In this document: one piece after another, positions 49,459-58,827 of the stretch | Layout: every line of letters starts with the position of its first letter | How positions within the stretch are numbered: the stretch's first letter is position 1 | Origin: Spirochaetota bacterium | GTDB lineage: Bacteria; Spirochaetota; Spirochaetia; Treponematales; UBA12059 | Reading direction: 5' to 3' | Length of the DNA stretch: 64,000 bases | Assembly: GCA_022703505.1 (NCBI GenBank) | Contig: JAKLDN010000002.1 | Span: forward strand, 62,001-126,000 | Notes under the pieces: model-generated | The model's database searches: none | Told to the model about the DNA's origin: nothing | The model's input: the letters and a program-made list of their open reading frames with translations, nothing else | Program-made: the position numbers and the translations under genes

Positions 49459-51237
49459 ATGATCCGGCGCGCCGCGATTCCCGCACTGTTGGCCCTCCTC
49501 CTGCCGTATCACGCGGGGGCCCAGGGCTCGCCCAAGGAGGTCCTGGTCCTCCATTCCTACCAGAACGACTACGAGTGGACCCGCCTGATCAACCAGGGGA
49601 TCAACGAGGAACTCGAGGAGGCCCGGGACCTGTCCTGCCAGGTCAAGTCCGAGTTCCTGGACGCCAAGCGGGCCTGGGACGAGGGCCGGGCGGAGGCTTT
49701 CGCGGGCTACCTTTCGCGCCGGTACTCGGGATTTCCGCCGGATCTGGTGCTGGTCTCGGACAACGACGCCTTCGAGTTCATGCTGGAACACGGGGACGGG
49801 ATCTTCGGCCCCGTACCCTGGATCTTCATAGGGGTGAACGATTTCTCCGCGACGTCCATCGCCCGGGTGCGGAACCGGGTCACCGGGGTGGTGGAGCGGA
49901 TCGATTACGAGTCCACCCTCCGCCTGATCCTGGAGCTCTTCCCGGAGACCCGGGAAGTCAAAGTCCTCTCGGACCGGACCACCACGGGACCGAAGACCCT
50001 GCACGAGCTCCTCATGACCGCGGAGTCCATGCACTTTCCCCTGCCGATAACCTCCTTCCCGGACGTCCCGTTCCGGGAAGTTTTGCGGACGGCGGTCGGG
50101 CTGCCGGATACGACGGCGGTATTCCTCTTGGCGTACGCCCGGGACGGGGCCGGCGAGGTCCTGTCCGCGCGGGACGTGGCGTCCCGGGTCGGCGCCGCAG
50201 CCTCGGGTCCCGTATTCGCCATCTGGGACTTCTTCCTGGGCCACGGGATCGTGGGAGGCGCCCTGACCTCCGGTCTCGACCAGGGCCGGGAGGCGGGCCG
50301 CATGGCCCTGCGCATCCTGCGGGGCGAGAGCCCCGGAGCCATCCCGGTCAGCGACGTGCCCGCCACTCCCGTAGTCCTGGACTGGCGACAGCTCCGACGG
50401 TTCCGGATCCCCGCCGGCCGCTTCCCCCCGGACGTACGGTTCGAGTACCGCCCCCTTTCCCTGCGGGAACGGGACCCCGCGGCCTTCTGGATCACCGTCG
50501 GCCTGGGCACCGTCGCGGTGGTCCTGGCCGGCTCCCTGGCGGTCATCGCGTTGGCGTACGGCAAGGTGCGCCAGAGCGAGGACCGCCTGGCCGCCTCCCT
50601 CCGCGAGAAGGAGACCCTGCTCCGGGAGGTGCATCACCGGGTCAAGAACAACTTCCAGGTGACCGCGAGCCTCCTGAGCCTCCAGGCCGGTACCGTGGAG
50701 GATGAGCGGGCCCGGGCGGCCCTCCGGGACAGCGAGAACCGGATCCGGAGTATGGCCCTGGTGCACGCGGAGGTCTACGAGGAGCGCAACCTGGCGGACA
50801 TCGACCTCGCGGACTACGCCCGATCCCTGGCGGGCAGCCTCATCTCCTCGTACGCGGAATCCGCGGGGGCGTCCCGGTTTGCCGTCTCCGGGGAACCCCT
50901 CTCCCTGGGCATGGATCGGGCCATCCCCCTGGGTCTCGCGTTGAACGAGCTCATCACGAACTCCCTGAAATACGCCGCCCGGGGCCGGGGAGGCTGCGCC
51001 ATGGAACTGGAGATCCGCCCGGACGGGGAATCCGGGTGGAGCCTGAAGTATTCCGACGACGGCCCCGGCCTCCCGGCGGACCTGTCCCTGGAGAATCCGA
51101 AAACCCTGGGCCTCCAGCTGGTCACCCTCCTGGCCCAGCAGGCCGGGGGGCGAATCGACCGGAACCCGGAGAGGCCGGCGGGCTACGTGATCCGGCTGGG
51201 CGCCGTACCGGAACGTCCGGGTCCGTACGGGAATTGA
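49459..51237 (+). CDS. sensor histidine kinase with ABC-receptor-like sensor and HisKA_2 domain
   Basis: Protein of 592 residues. Signal peptide (1-21), then a periplasmic domain (about 25-320) resembling ABC_sub_bind receptors (VLVLHSYQNDYEWTRLINQGI...VVERIDYESTLRLIL), one membrane segment (about 345-367), and a cytosolic HisKA_2 kinase: phosphoacceptor in LREVHHRVKNNFQV (about 394), N-box ALNELITNSLKYA and G-box DDGPGLP. Kinases of this group often signal to receiver-only or general-stress regulators. No response regulator is adjacent. No ribosome site; promoter ends six bases upstream. Confidence 0.92.
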   Translation: MIRRAAIPALLALLLPYHAGAQGSPKEVLVLHSYQNDYEWTRLINQGINEELEEARDLSCQVKSEFLDAKRAWDEGRAEAFAGYLSRRYSGFPPDLVLVSDNDAFEFMLEHGDGIFGPVPWIFIGVNDFSATSIARVRNRVTGVVERIDYESTLRLILELFPETREVKVLSDRTTTGPKTLHELLMTAESMHFPLPITSFPDVPFREVLRTAVGLPDTTAVFLLAYARDGAGEVLSARDVASRVGAAASGPVFAIWDFFLGHGIVGGALTSGLDQGREAGRMALRILRGESPGAIPVSDVPATPVVLDWRQLRRFRIPAGRFPPDVRFEYRPLSLRERDPAAFWITVGLGTVAVVLAGSLAVIALAYGKVRQSEDRLAASLREKETLLREVHHRVKNNFQVTASLLSLQAGTVEDERARAALRDSENRIRSMALVHAEVYEERNLADIDLADYARSLAGSLISSYAESAGASRFAVSGEPLSLGMDRAIPLGLALNELITNSLKYAARGRGGCAMELEIRPDGESGWSLKYSDDGPGLPADLSLENPKTLGLQLVTLLAQQAGGRIDRNPERPAGYVIRLGAVPERPGPYGN

Positions 51238-51294
51238 ATATTATCAAAATAGTAATATATTTTAATGCATCGACTCGCGTTCCGAGGAGGGGTC

Positions 51295-51753
51295 ATGACG
51301 GTCGAGGAGTACCTGCATTCCCTGCCTTCCGATCAGAAGGAGCCGTATCAAAAACTCCGGCAGACCATCCTTGAAAAACTGCCGGAGGGCCTGGAGGAAC
51401 GAATCCAATACGGGATGATCGGCTACGTGGTTCCCCACTCCCTGTACCCCGCGGGCTACCACTGTAACCCCAAGGATCCCTTGCCCTTCCTGGCCCTGGC
51501 CGCCCAGAAGGGTTCCATCAACTTCTACCACATGGGTATGTACGCCCGGCCGGACCTGCTCGAGTGGTTCAAGATCGAGTACTCGAAGGTTTCAAGGCAC
51601 AAGGTCGACATGGGGAAGAGCTGCGTCCGGTTCAAGTACTACGACGAGATCCCCCACGACCTGATAGCCCGGCTCTTGGGGAAGATGAGCGTCCGGGACT
51701 GGATCGGCCTGTACGAGGCCGGGCGGGGGAAGGGCGGCCGGACGGATTCCTGA
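51295..51753 (+). CDS. DUF1801 family protein
   Basis: Protein of 152 residues. TVEEYLHSLPSDQKEPYQKLRQ, then IQYGMIGYVVPHSLYP and LAAQKGSINFYHMGMY are typical of DUF1801 (YdhG-like) proteins, cytosolic and of unknown reaction, linked to iron or stress in some bacteria. GAGGAGG precedes ATG 51295. The 57-base gap before it is very AT-rich and contains AATAGTAATATAT (51248-51260), found again before the VOC gene at 62186. Confidence 0.88.
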   Translation: MTVEEYLHSLPSDQKEPYQKLRQTILEKLPEGLEERIQYGMIGYVVPHSLYPAGYHCNPKDPLPFLALAAQKGSINFYHMGMYARPDLLEWFKIEYSKVSRHKVDMGKSCVRFKYYDEIPHDLIARLLGKMSVRDWIGLYEAGRGKGGRTDS

Positions 51754-51835
51754 TAGGCCCGGGGCGGACCACGCACGGCTTTACAATCGGACCTCAAATC
51801 GGGATCCTGTGCGGGTGGACAATCCTAACGGCATA

Positions 51836-52750
51836 ATGATCAAAGCCCGGGGGCTCACCAAGGATTTCGGCGAGGTCCGGGCGGTGGACTCCGTGGATTT
51901 CGAGGTCCGGAAGGGCGAAGCCTTCGGCCTCCTGGGTCCCAACGGCGCGGGCAAGTCTACGACCATGCGCATGATAGCCAGCGTGTCGAGGCGGACGGGC
52001 GGGGAGCTCTCCATCCTCGGGTTGGATCCCAACGAGCACGGACCGGATATACGCGGCCACCTGGGGGTCGTGCCCCAGCAGGACAATCTGGACGTCGAGA
52101 TCCGGGTCCGGGACAACCTCGTCGTCTACGGACGCTACTTCGGCCTGCCCATGAAATTCCTGGGGCCCAAGGCGGACGAACTGATCGAGTTCGTCCAGTT
52201 GACGGAAAAGGCCAAGGCCAAGGTGGACACCCTTTCCGGCGGCATGAAGCGGCGGCTCACCATCGCCCGGGCCTTGATAAACGAGCCCGATATCCTCCTG
52301 CTGGACGAACCGACGACGGGGCTCGATCCCCAGGCCCGGCACATACTCTGGGACCGGCTGTTCCGATTGAAGGAAGCCGGGGTCACCCTGGTGATAACCA
52401 CCCACTACATGGACGAGGCGGAGCAGCTCTGCGACCGGCTCATCGTCATGGACAAGGGGAAGATCATGGCGGAGGGAACCCCCGCCCGGCTCATCCGGGA
52501 GTATTCGAGCCGCGAAGTGGTGGAGCTCCGCTTCGGTTCGGACAGAAACGCCGTCCTGGCCGGACAGCTGGCGGGATTCGGCGATCGCATCGAGGTTCTG
52601 CCTGATCGAATTCTCATCTACACCGACACGGGCGAGGAGGACCTTGCCCGCATCGTGGAACGAGGCCTCCGTCCCCTGACCTCCCTGGTCCGCCGCTCCA
52701 GCCTCGAGGACGTGTTCCTCAGGCTGACCGGCCGGAGCCTGATCGAATGA
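51836..52750 (+). CDS. ABC-2 type exporter ATPase (NodI/DrrA-like)
   Basis: ATP-binding subunit of 304 residues: Walker A GPNGAGKST (about 34-42), signature TLSGGMKRRL, Walker B ILLLDEPTTGLD, switch His in ITTHYM. GVVPQQDNLDVEIRVRDNL is typical of NodI. Start ATG 51836 matches the family; GTG 51809 is an alternative. It overlaps the first permease gene by four bases. Confidence 0.93.
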   Translation: MIKARGLTKDFGEVRAVDSVDFEVRKGEAFGLLGPNGAGKSTTMRMIASVSRRTGGELSILGLDPNEHGPDIRGHLGVVPQQDNLDVEIRVRDNLVVYGRYFGLPMKFLGPKADELIEFVQLTEKAKAKVDTLSGGMKRRLTIARALINEPDILLLDEPTTGLDPQARHILWDRLFRLKEAGVTLVITTHYMDEAEQLCDRLIVMDKGKIMAEGTPARLIREYSSREVVELRFGSDRNAVLAGQLAGFGDRIEVLPDRILIYTDTGEEDLARIVERGLRPLTSLVRRSSLEDVFLRLTGRSLIE

Positions 52751-53598
52751 GCGACGCGATCAGTGTACACGCCGGCGCGTCGGCCTACTTCGGGCGGCGC
52801 CGAAGCGCCCGGAGCATGGCTTACGGAACCTGGTACGTGACGGAGCATCGCCTGCGGACGATGCGGGCATACCTGGGTTCCATCATCGCCGGCAGCGTGT
52901 TCAACCCCGTCCTCTACCTGTTCGCGTTGGGCGTGGGCATCGGCTCCTACATCGACTCGAACGCCGGAGCCCCGGGCATCGGGGGCGTGGGATACCTGGT
53001 CTTCGTCGGACCGGCCCTCCTGGTGAGCGCCGCCCTCACCGTGGCGTTCGAGGAATGCTCGTATCCGGTCATGGGGGGCTTCAAGTGGACGCGGGAGTTC
53101 TGGGCCATGAACGCGACTCCGATCGACGCCCGGCAAGTGGTGAACGGCGTCCTCCTTGCCGCGGGGTTCCGGATCGTTTTTACCGTGGCCGTGTTCTGGT
53201 GCTGTCTGGCGGCCTTCGGAGCTTCCCCCTCCGGCTATGGTTTCTTGGCCATGCCGGCCGCCGTCCTGTCCGGCTTGGCGTTCGGCTCCGTGATCATGGC
53301 GGTGGCGGCGAACCTGGAGGAGGACGACGGCTGGTTCCCGATCATCAACCGGCTCATCATCACACCGATGTTCCTGTTCTCGGGTACCTTCTTTCCCCTG
53401 GAAGGGCTGCCGATCTGGCTGCGGTGGCTGGGCTGGATATCCCCCCTGTGGCACGGGACGCAGTTGGGGCGCGCGGCCGCGTACGGCATGTCCGAACCGG
53501 TCTGGCTGACGCTTGTCCACGTCGCGTACATCGCGGGGATGCTGGGCGTCGGCCTCGGTCTTTCGTGGAGATCCTTCCGCCGGAGGTTGTCCAAATGA
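52747..53598 (+). CDS. ABC-2 type exporter permease 1
   Basis: Membrane protein of 283 residues with about six hydrophobic segments: FNPVLYLFALGVGIGSYID, YLVFVGPALLVSAAL and, near the end, MFLFSGTFFPLEGLPIWLRW, the NodJ-type ABC-2 signature. Start overlaps the ATPase stop (ATGA) and its own stop overlaps the ATG of the second permease. It probably forms a heterodimeric channel with the next gene product. Confidence 0.9.
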   Translation: MSDAISVHAGASAYFGRRRSARSMAYGTWYVTEHRLRTMRAYLGSIIAGSVFNPVLYLFALGVGIGSYIDSNAGAPGIGGVGYLVFVGPALLVSAALTVAFEECSYPVMGGFKWTREFWAMNATPIDARQVVNGVLLAAGFRIVFTVAVFWCCLAAFGASPSGYGFLAMPAAVLSGLAFGSVIMAVAANLEEDDGWFPIINRLIITPMFLFSGTFFPLEGLPIWLRWLGWISPLWHGTQLGRAAAYGMSEPVWLTLVHVAYIAGMLGVGLGLSWRSFRRRLSK

Positions 53599-54377
53599 TG
53601 CGGCGGATCTACGCCGGGCGTCCGCACACCGTCGTCCTCCGGGCCTTGTACGCCCTGAAGACGTCCGCGTGGTTCGTCGTGGTCTCCGGCTTTTTCGAGC
53701 CCGTGTTCTATCTCCTGGCCTTCGGGCTGGGCCTGGGGACCCTGGTGGGCGAGGTGACCGGGCCGCTGGGGCGGCCGGTGAGCTACGCGGCCTTCCTGGC
53801 CCCGGCCCTGCTGGCCACGTCGGCCATGAACGGGGCCATCTACGACTCGACCTGGAACGTGTTCTTCAAGATGCGCTTCGCCCGGCTCTACGAGGGCATG
53901 ATCGCGACGTCCCTCGGTACCCTCGACATAGCCCTGGGCGAGATCCTCTACGCACTCCTGCGCGGACTGGTCTACGCCCTGGCCTTCCTGGCGGTCATGG
54001 TCGCCCTGGGCCTGGTCCCGAGCGCCTGGGGCATCCTGGCCGTGCCCGCTTCCCTGCTGATCGCCTTCGGCTTTTCCGCCTGCGGCATGGCCCTCACCTC
54101 CTACATGACCACCTTCCAGCAGATGGATTGGATCAATTTCTTCATGCTGCCGATGTTCCTGTTCTCCGCCACCTTCTACCCCATCACCGTGTACCCCGAG
54201 TACATCCGATGGATCATCCAGGCCTTCCCCCTCTGGCACGGGATCGAGCTGATCCGCGGCCTTACCCTGGGGCAGTTCGACGGATCGATACTCCGGCACG
54301 TCCTCTATTTCGCCGCGATGATCGCGGTCGGGCTTGCGGCTACGACCCGAAGGTTGACGAACCTGTTCATGAAATGA
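53595..54377 (+). CDS. ABC-2 type exporter permease 2
   Basis: Second membrane subunit of 260 residues, related to permease 1 (FEPVFYLLAFGLGLGTLVG; MLPMFLFSATFYPITVYP). Two similar but distinct permeases with one ATPase match the NodIJ/two-permease exporter type for lipids, oligosaccharides or drugs. ATGATG start overlapping the stop of permease 1. Confidence 0.9.
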   Translation: MMRRIYAGRPHTVVLRALYALKTSAWFVVVSGFFEPVFYLLAFGLGLGTLVGEVTGPLGRPVSYAAFLAPALLATSAMNGAIYDSTWNVFFKMRFARLYEGMIATSLGTLDIALGEILYALLRGLVYALAFLAVMVALGLVPSAWGILAVPASLLIAFGFSACGMALTSYMTTFQQMDWINFFMLPMFLFSATFYPITVYPEYIRWIIQAFPLWHGIELIRGLTLGQFDGSILRHVLYFAAMIAVGLAATTRRLTNLFMK

Positions 54378-54437
54378 GGGATCCGGCCTGATGCGCCCGT
54401 GGTACGGGCGGGGAAGGCGGACGGGGACCCCCGCCCC

Positions 54438-55646
54438 CTAGGACCTCGCGGAGCCGGGGCCCCGGGCGGGGGACGATCCGCTCACTCGGGAAGTCCGCAG
54501 GACTCCGCGGAGTCCGGCCAGCAGTGCGTCGGCGTCCGCTTCGGTGTTGTATCCCTGGATCGAAACGCGGACGAACTTCCGATCCCCCCACAGGATCAGC
54601 GGAACCTCCACCCGGTACTCGTCGTAGAGCCGGGCCTTGGCCTCCGCAAGGTCGAGGGACTCCGGCAGGGGGGTCACCGCCATCTGGGCGAAGGCGTCCG
54701 AGTCCGGGGGGTAGGCGGGCTCCAGGCCGCTCAGGTCGGCGATCCGCTCCAGGGTCCGCCGCAGCAGGTCATGGCACTCCGAGCGCACCGAATCCCAGCC
54801 GTGCCGGGCCTGGAACCGGATCGCGTCGGGCACGGCCAGGTAGGCCGCGGGATCGTAGGTTCCGCTCCACTGCAGGAGGTCCAGGAACCTCGATCCGGAA
54901 CCGGTTCCCGGAGGCTTCCGGTAGCCCCAGCTCACGACGAGGGCCCGGACCCTGTCCTGGAGCTCCCGCCGGACGTGGAGGAACGCGGACCCCTTCGGCG
55001 CCATCATCCACTTGTGGCAGTTCCCGGTGTAGAAGTCCGCGCCCAGGCCCGTCAGGTCCAGGGGGATCTGGCCGGGGGCGTGGGCTCCGTCGATCACGGT
55101 CACGATGCCGGAAGCCCGGGCCCGTCGGCAGATCTCCTCCACCGGCAGGCGCAGGGCGGTGGGGGAGGAGATGTGGCTCAGGAAGATCGCCCGGGTGCGG
55201 GGCGTCACGCCGGCCCACAGGGCCTCCGCCAGTTCGGCGCGGCTTCGGGAGGGCGGACCGATCGGCCTGCGCAGGTAGACGGCTCCCCTGCGGCCGCAGA
55301 GGTCCTGCCAGGCGAAGTCGCAGGCCCCGTACTCGTGGTCCGTGGCCAGCACCTCGTCCCCGGGCCCCAGGTCCAGACCGGCCGCGGCGAGGTTGACCCC
55401 GTGGGTGGCGTTCGGGACGAAGGCAAGGTCGTCGGGATCGGCGTTCAGATAGGCGCCCAGGGCGGCCCGGGCGCGGCGCAGCAGGCCCTCGTGCTCCCGG
55501 TCCAGGAAGAGGACCGGCTGGCGCTCCAGGCGGAGCTGCCAGCGCCTGTAGGACGCGAACACCCGCCGCGGGCAGGCTCCGAAGGAGCCGTGGTTGAGGA
55601 AACGGATTCCGGGATCGAGCAGGAATTCGGCTTCAAGTCCCCGCAT
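54438..55646 (-). CDS. class V aminotransferase, isopenicillin N epimerase-like
   Basis: PLP enzyme of 402 residues. FLNHGSFGACPRRVF at the N-terminus, NATHGVNLA, VIDGAHAPGQIPLDL and the PLP lysine in GNCHKWMMAPKG (about 224) fit the isopenicillin-N-epimerase/cysteine desulfurase-like group. Substrate unknown. ATG 55646 is seven bases after TATAGT on the minus strand and lacks a ribosome site; GTG 55655 is an in-frame alternative. Separated from the methyltransferase gene by about 40 bases. Confidence 0.88.
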   Translation of the reverse strand: MRGLEAEFLLDPGIRFLNHGSFGACPRRVFASYRRWQLRLERQPVLFLDREHEGLLRRARAALGAYLNADPDDLAFVPNATHGVNLAAAGLDLGPGDEVLATDHEYGACDFAWQDLCGRRGAVYLRRPIGPPSRSRAELAEALWAGVTPRTRAIFLSHISSPTALRLPVEEICRRARASGIVTVIDGAHAPGQIPLDLTGLGADFYTGNCHKWMMAPKGSAFLHVRRELQDRVRALVVSWGYRKPPGTGSGSRFLDLLQWSGTYDPAAYLAVPDAIRFQARHGWDSVRSECHDLLRRTLERIADLSGLEPAYPPDSDAFAQMAVTPLPESLDLAEAKARLYDEYRVEVPLILWGDRKFVRVSIQGYNTEADADALLAGLRGVLRTSRVSGSSPARGPGSARS

Positions 55647-55688
55647 GCCGCCCACTATAGTACGGATCCGCGGGGAGCATATAGCCGG

Positions 55689-56309
55689 TCACCGCGCCGC
55701 TCCCGTTTTCCGGGCCGCCAGGACGAAGTACCGGAACAGACCGAAGGGCACGGGCTTCCGGAGCCGGAGAATCTCGAACCCCGAGGACCGGACGAGGTCG
55801 ACGAACTCGTCCAGCCGGAGCATGGATCCGTAGTCGTGCTCGGTCCGGTCCCGGAAGTACCTGCCCAGGCCGTATTCGAAGGATTCCACGGAGAGCTCCT
55901 CGATGAGGAAAAGGCCCCCGGGCCGGGTGACCCGGGAGATCTCCGCCACGCAGTCCCGCCACTCGGGGTAGTTGTGCAGTTCCCCCAGGACAAAGACCGC
56001 GTCAAAGCTCGCGTCCGCGAAGGCCAGGCGGGTCAGGGATCCGACGGACAGGTCGACGGGCAGGCCTGCGACCCGTTCCCGGGCCCGGTCCACCATCGCC
56101 GCGTCGGGATCCACCGCCGCCGTCCGTCCGGGGGAAAAGTACCTGTGCAGGAGGGCGGTCCCGGTCCCGTTGCGGCAGCAGTAATGCAGGGCCCGGCCGA
56201 TCCTGCCCGGGGGAGCCGCGTCCCGGAGGGGTTTCACTTCGTATCGCTCGCGGACCCACATGCGCAGGGGGTTCCGCTCCAGGTTTTCCTCGAAGGTGGC
56301 GTGATCCAT
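55689..56309 (-). CDS. class I SAM-dependent methyltransferase
   Basis: Protein of 206 residues. HYCCRNGTGTALLHRYF takes the place of motif I (a variant, Gly-poor loop), AAVDPDAAMVDRARER is motif II, and FDAVFVLGELHNYPEW the motif after it (methyltransf_11 type). AGGAG precedes ATG 56309. Substrate unknown; the variant SAM loop (CCRNGTG rather than GxGxG) makes the assignment less firm. Confidence 0.78.
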   Translation of the reverse strand: MDHATFEENLERNPLRMWVRERYEVKPLRDAAPPGRIGRALHYCCRNGTGTALLHRYFSPGRTAAVDPDAAMVDRARERVAGLPVDLSVGSLTRLAFADASFDAVFVLGELHNYPEWRDCVAEISRVTRPGGLFLIEELSVESFEYGLGRYFRDRTEHDYGSMLRLDEFVDLVRSSGFEILRLRKPVPFGLFRYFVLAARKTGAAR

Positions 56310-56403
56310 GACTTGCTCCTAAATTTTGGTTTTCCCGGTTAATTGCAGCCGGCTGGGGGGGACGGCGATCCGCGGCCGGATTCCGGGCTTTTCGCGGGCG
56401 AAC

Positions 56404-57207
56404 TCATGCTCGTAGAAGCATGTCGCCCAGCGACACCCCCGCATGGTGTCGGCCCGCAGCGGCTACGGCGGTGTTTTGGGTGATCGCTTGTTTCGGACAC
56501 CAGGTCGCGCAGGCGCCGCAGGCGTCGCAATCGTGGTTCCAGAGAGGCCGATTCCCCTCAAGCCGGATGTTTTCCCGCGGACAGGTCCTGACACAAATCC
56601 CGCAGCCATCGCACGCTTCCGATACTCGGTACCTGCTATCGAGCTTCCGCATCTGCCCGAGGGAAGCGCGATGCAGAAAGCCGCCCACCGCCGAGCCGAA
56701 CCAGGCTCCGCGCTCCGGGGGAGATTTCCTCCTCTCCTGAACCGCCCGGACAATTTCCGGCAGGCGTTCTTCCACGGGTCGCGCGACGGGGCCGGACCGA
56801 AGACGTACAAATTCTATGAGGCCGGCCTGGGGATCCTGGGGATCTACTTCGACATAGCCCGGGGCGCGCACGATAAACCCGGCGTCCAGACCGCGGCCCT
56901 TGGAGCGGAGCAGCCGGTCGACCATGGGGAGGGTGTTGCAGGCCGTACCCCCGCAGCATGCCACCGCGTAGATGTATCCGACGTCGCTAAGGTCTATCCG
57001 GGCGAAAAATTCTTCCACGCTCCGCGGCGGGCCCCAGGCATAAACCGGGAACACGAATCCTGCGTGGGAGGAGCGCTCCACCTTCAGAGTTTGGTTCCGA
57101 AACTTCGCCAGGGGAGACAACCGGGTTCCGCCGATCGCCTCCGCGAGCCGCCGGGAAAGTTCAAGGCAATTACCGGTGGCGCTATAGTAATATAGGACAC
57201 TGCTCAT
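56404..57207 (-). CDS. EFR1-type flavodoxin-ferredoxin protein
   Basis: Protein of 267 residues. N-terminal flavodoxin-like fold with the FMN phosphate loop YYSATGN (about 7-13), VFPVYAWGPP and a GG-rich third loop; C-terminal pair of 4Fe-4S clusters: CDGCGICVRTCP and CDACGACATWCP (about 200-240). Such proteins move electrons in anaerobic or microaerobic metabolism. ATG 57207 follows GGGAGGA and lies two bases before the end of the TetR gene, so it is in the same operon. Confidence 0.93.
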   Translation of the reverse strand: MSSVLYYYSATGNCLELSRRLAEAIGGTRLSPLAKFRNQTLKVERSSHAGFVFPVYAWGPPRSVEEFFARIDLSDVGYIYAVACCGGTACNTLPMVDRLLRSKGRGLDAGFIVRAPGYVEVDPQDPQAGLIEFVRLRSGPVARPVEERLPEIVRAVQERRKSPPERGAWFGSAVGGFLHRASLGQMRKLDSRYRVSEACDGCGICVRTCPRENIRLEGNRPLWNHDCDACGACATWCPKQAITQNTAVAAAGRHHAGVSLGDMLLRA

Positions 57208-57208
57208 T

Positions 57209-57910
57209 TCATTCCTCCCTTTGTGACAAGGCACGGCTTACATCCTGCCTCGTTTTTTGTTCTCCGGGGCTGTAGAGTCCCTCGAAAAACCGGATCACCG
57301 GGTCGAGGTCCCGCTTGCTTTTCTCCGGGTCGTACCCCTCGTCCCAATCCAGGATCGCGACCTGGTAGCACCATTGGTAGCGGAGCACGTTGACGAGGCG
57401 CGAGACTTCCCGGACGTCGCAGGGCAGGATCCTGCCCGCCTCGATCTCTTCCTCCAGGATCCGGCCGACCTCCAAGTCGGCAAGTTGTTCCATCGCCCGT
57501 TTCAGGTAGGCGCGGATGCGCTCGTTCCGGGGGCATTCCATGAAGAAGAATCGGCACACATGAAGGGCTACGGGGTTATTCCCGAAGGCGTCCGCGGGGA
57601 TCTCGAATAGGTGACGAAAGACGGAGGCTCCGCCGGCGGGCTGTCCCTCGGGGCCGGGGAGGGGTTGATGTACCATCCCCTCGACGGCGGCGATGATTTC
57701 CGCCAGGAGTTCATCCTTGCCCTTGAAATGGCGGTAGAAGGCGCTCTCGGTAAGGTTCACCGCCCGGGTGATCTCCTTGATCGAGGTGCCCTCGTACCCG
57801 TTCTCGGAGAAGAGCCGGATCGCGGCGCCCAGGATCCGGTCCCGGGTGGAGGGCTCCCCGGGCCTGCGGACCGGGCGGCCCATCCGCTTCGGGGCGGCGC
57901 GAGGGTTCAC
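57209..57910 (-). CDS. TetR family transcriptional regulator
   Basis: Protein of 233 residues. The HTH is IRLFSENGYEGTSIKEITRAVNLTESAFYRHF (about 27-58 of the long form), followed by a helical ligand domain. GTG 57910 has GGGAGG six bases upstream and overlaps the preceding stop (GTGA); ATG 57883 is the alternative. It lies inside the SDR/EFR1 operon whose promoter carries a TetR-type palindrome, so it likely represses its own operon. Confidence 0.92.
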   Translation of the reverse strand: MNPRAAPKRMGRPVRRPGEPSTRDRILGAAIRLFSENGYEGTSIKEITRAVNLTESAFYRHFKGKDELLAEIIAAVEGMVHQPLPGPEGQPAGGASVFRHLFEIPADAFGNNPVALHVCRFFFMECPRNERIRAYLKRAMEQLADLEVGRILEEEIEAGRILPCDVREVSRLVNVLRYQWCYQVAILDWDEGYDPEKSKRDLDPVIRFFEGLYSPGEQKTRQDVSRALSQREE

Positions 57911-58827
57911 GGCGAACCTCCCGTCTCCGGCACGAGTCCGGCGGCCCGGCGCCCGTCCTTCCCGAACCCGGCGCAGGCCTCGAAGGCTTCCCGGCCGAGC
58001 GCGCCGTACAGGGCGGGGTCGAGCCGCCGGTTGTCCCGGAGCCTCCGGACGAGGACCAGGGCTTTCCGGGGGCAGCGATGAATGCACCGGGTGCAGAGGT
58101 CGCAGAGTTCCCCGGAATGCTCGGGGCCCCCCTGGGTCTTCCGCCACGCGCCATGGGGGCAGTCCCGGACGCAGAGGCCGCAGGAATCGCACCGGTCCGT
58201 CAACACCGCGAAGCTATCCCGCATTCGGATGAACCCGTCCAGTGCCAGGACCTGGAGGACCCAGGCCAGGGGGGTGTACCACTTCGGGGCGGGGATCCGT
58301 CCGGCGGTGGGCGGGGCCGCGGAGAATTCCGCTATGCGCCGGGCGATCTTCGCGGCCTTTCGGGGGAAGGCCCGCTCGAAGCGGTAAAGCCAACCGCAGA
58401 GCCTGTCCGGGACTACGCAGGTCACGTCGGTCCCGGGGGCACGGAGGGCGTAGGAGCCCACGACGGGGATGCCCCGGTCCCGGAGAATCAGGGCGGCCCG
58501 GCGGTTCGAGTCGCCGGTGTAGAGTTCGTAGGTGGTCACGAGTACCGCCTGCCGGTCGCCCCGGCCCCGCGGGATGCCCCGCAGGAAGTCCAGCATGACC
58601 GGAGCGGGCTTCAGGAAGTAGGTCGGGTAGCAGAGGACCAGGAGTCCCGGCTCGGCGGCCCGCCGGGCAGCACGGGGATCCTCGACGGACAGGACCTCGC
58701 AGGGAGTATCTGGACCCGCCAGCCTGCCCAGGAGGCGGGCGGCCACCTCGGTGCCGCCGACGCCGGAAAAATACAGGATGGCGACGGGGGCCCGCCCGCC
58801 GACCCCCGGGACGGCGGGATCAAACAT
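57907..58827 (-). CDS. EFR1-type flavodoxin-ferredoxin protein, second copy
   Basis: Protein of 306 residues with a flavodoxin-like part (ILYFSGVGGTEVAARLLG; LLVLCYPTYFLKPAPVMLDFL) and two 4Fe-4S motifs, CDSCGLCVRDCP and CDLCTRCIHRCP (about 212-255). Related to but clearly diverged from the other EFR1 protein of the operon. It overlaps the SDR gene by eight bases and the TetR gene by GTGA. Confidence 0.92.
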   Translation of the reverse strand: MFDPAVPGVGGRAPVAILYFSGVGGTEVAARLLGRLAGPDTPCEVLSVEDPRAARRAAEPGLLVLCYPTYFLKPAPVMLDFLRGIPRGRGDRQAVLVTTYELYTGDSNRRAALILRDRGIPVVGSYALRAPGTDVTCVVPDRLCGWLYRFERAFPRKAAKIARRIAEFSAAPPTAGRIPAPKWYTPLAWVLQVLALDGFIRMRDSFAVLTDRCDSCGLCVRDCPHGAWRKTQGGPEHSGELCDLCTRCIHRCPRKALVLVRRLRDNRRLDPALYGALGREAFEACAGFGKDGRRAAGLVPETGGSP

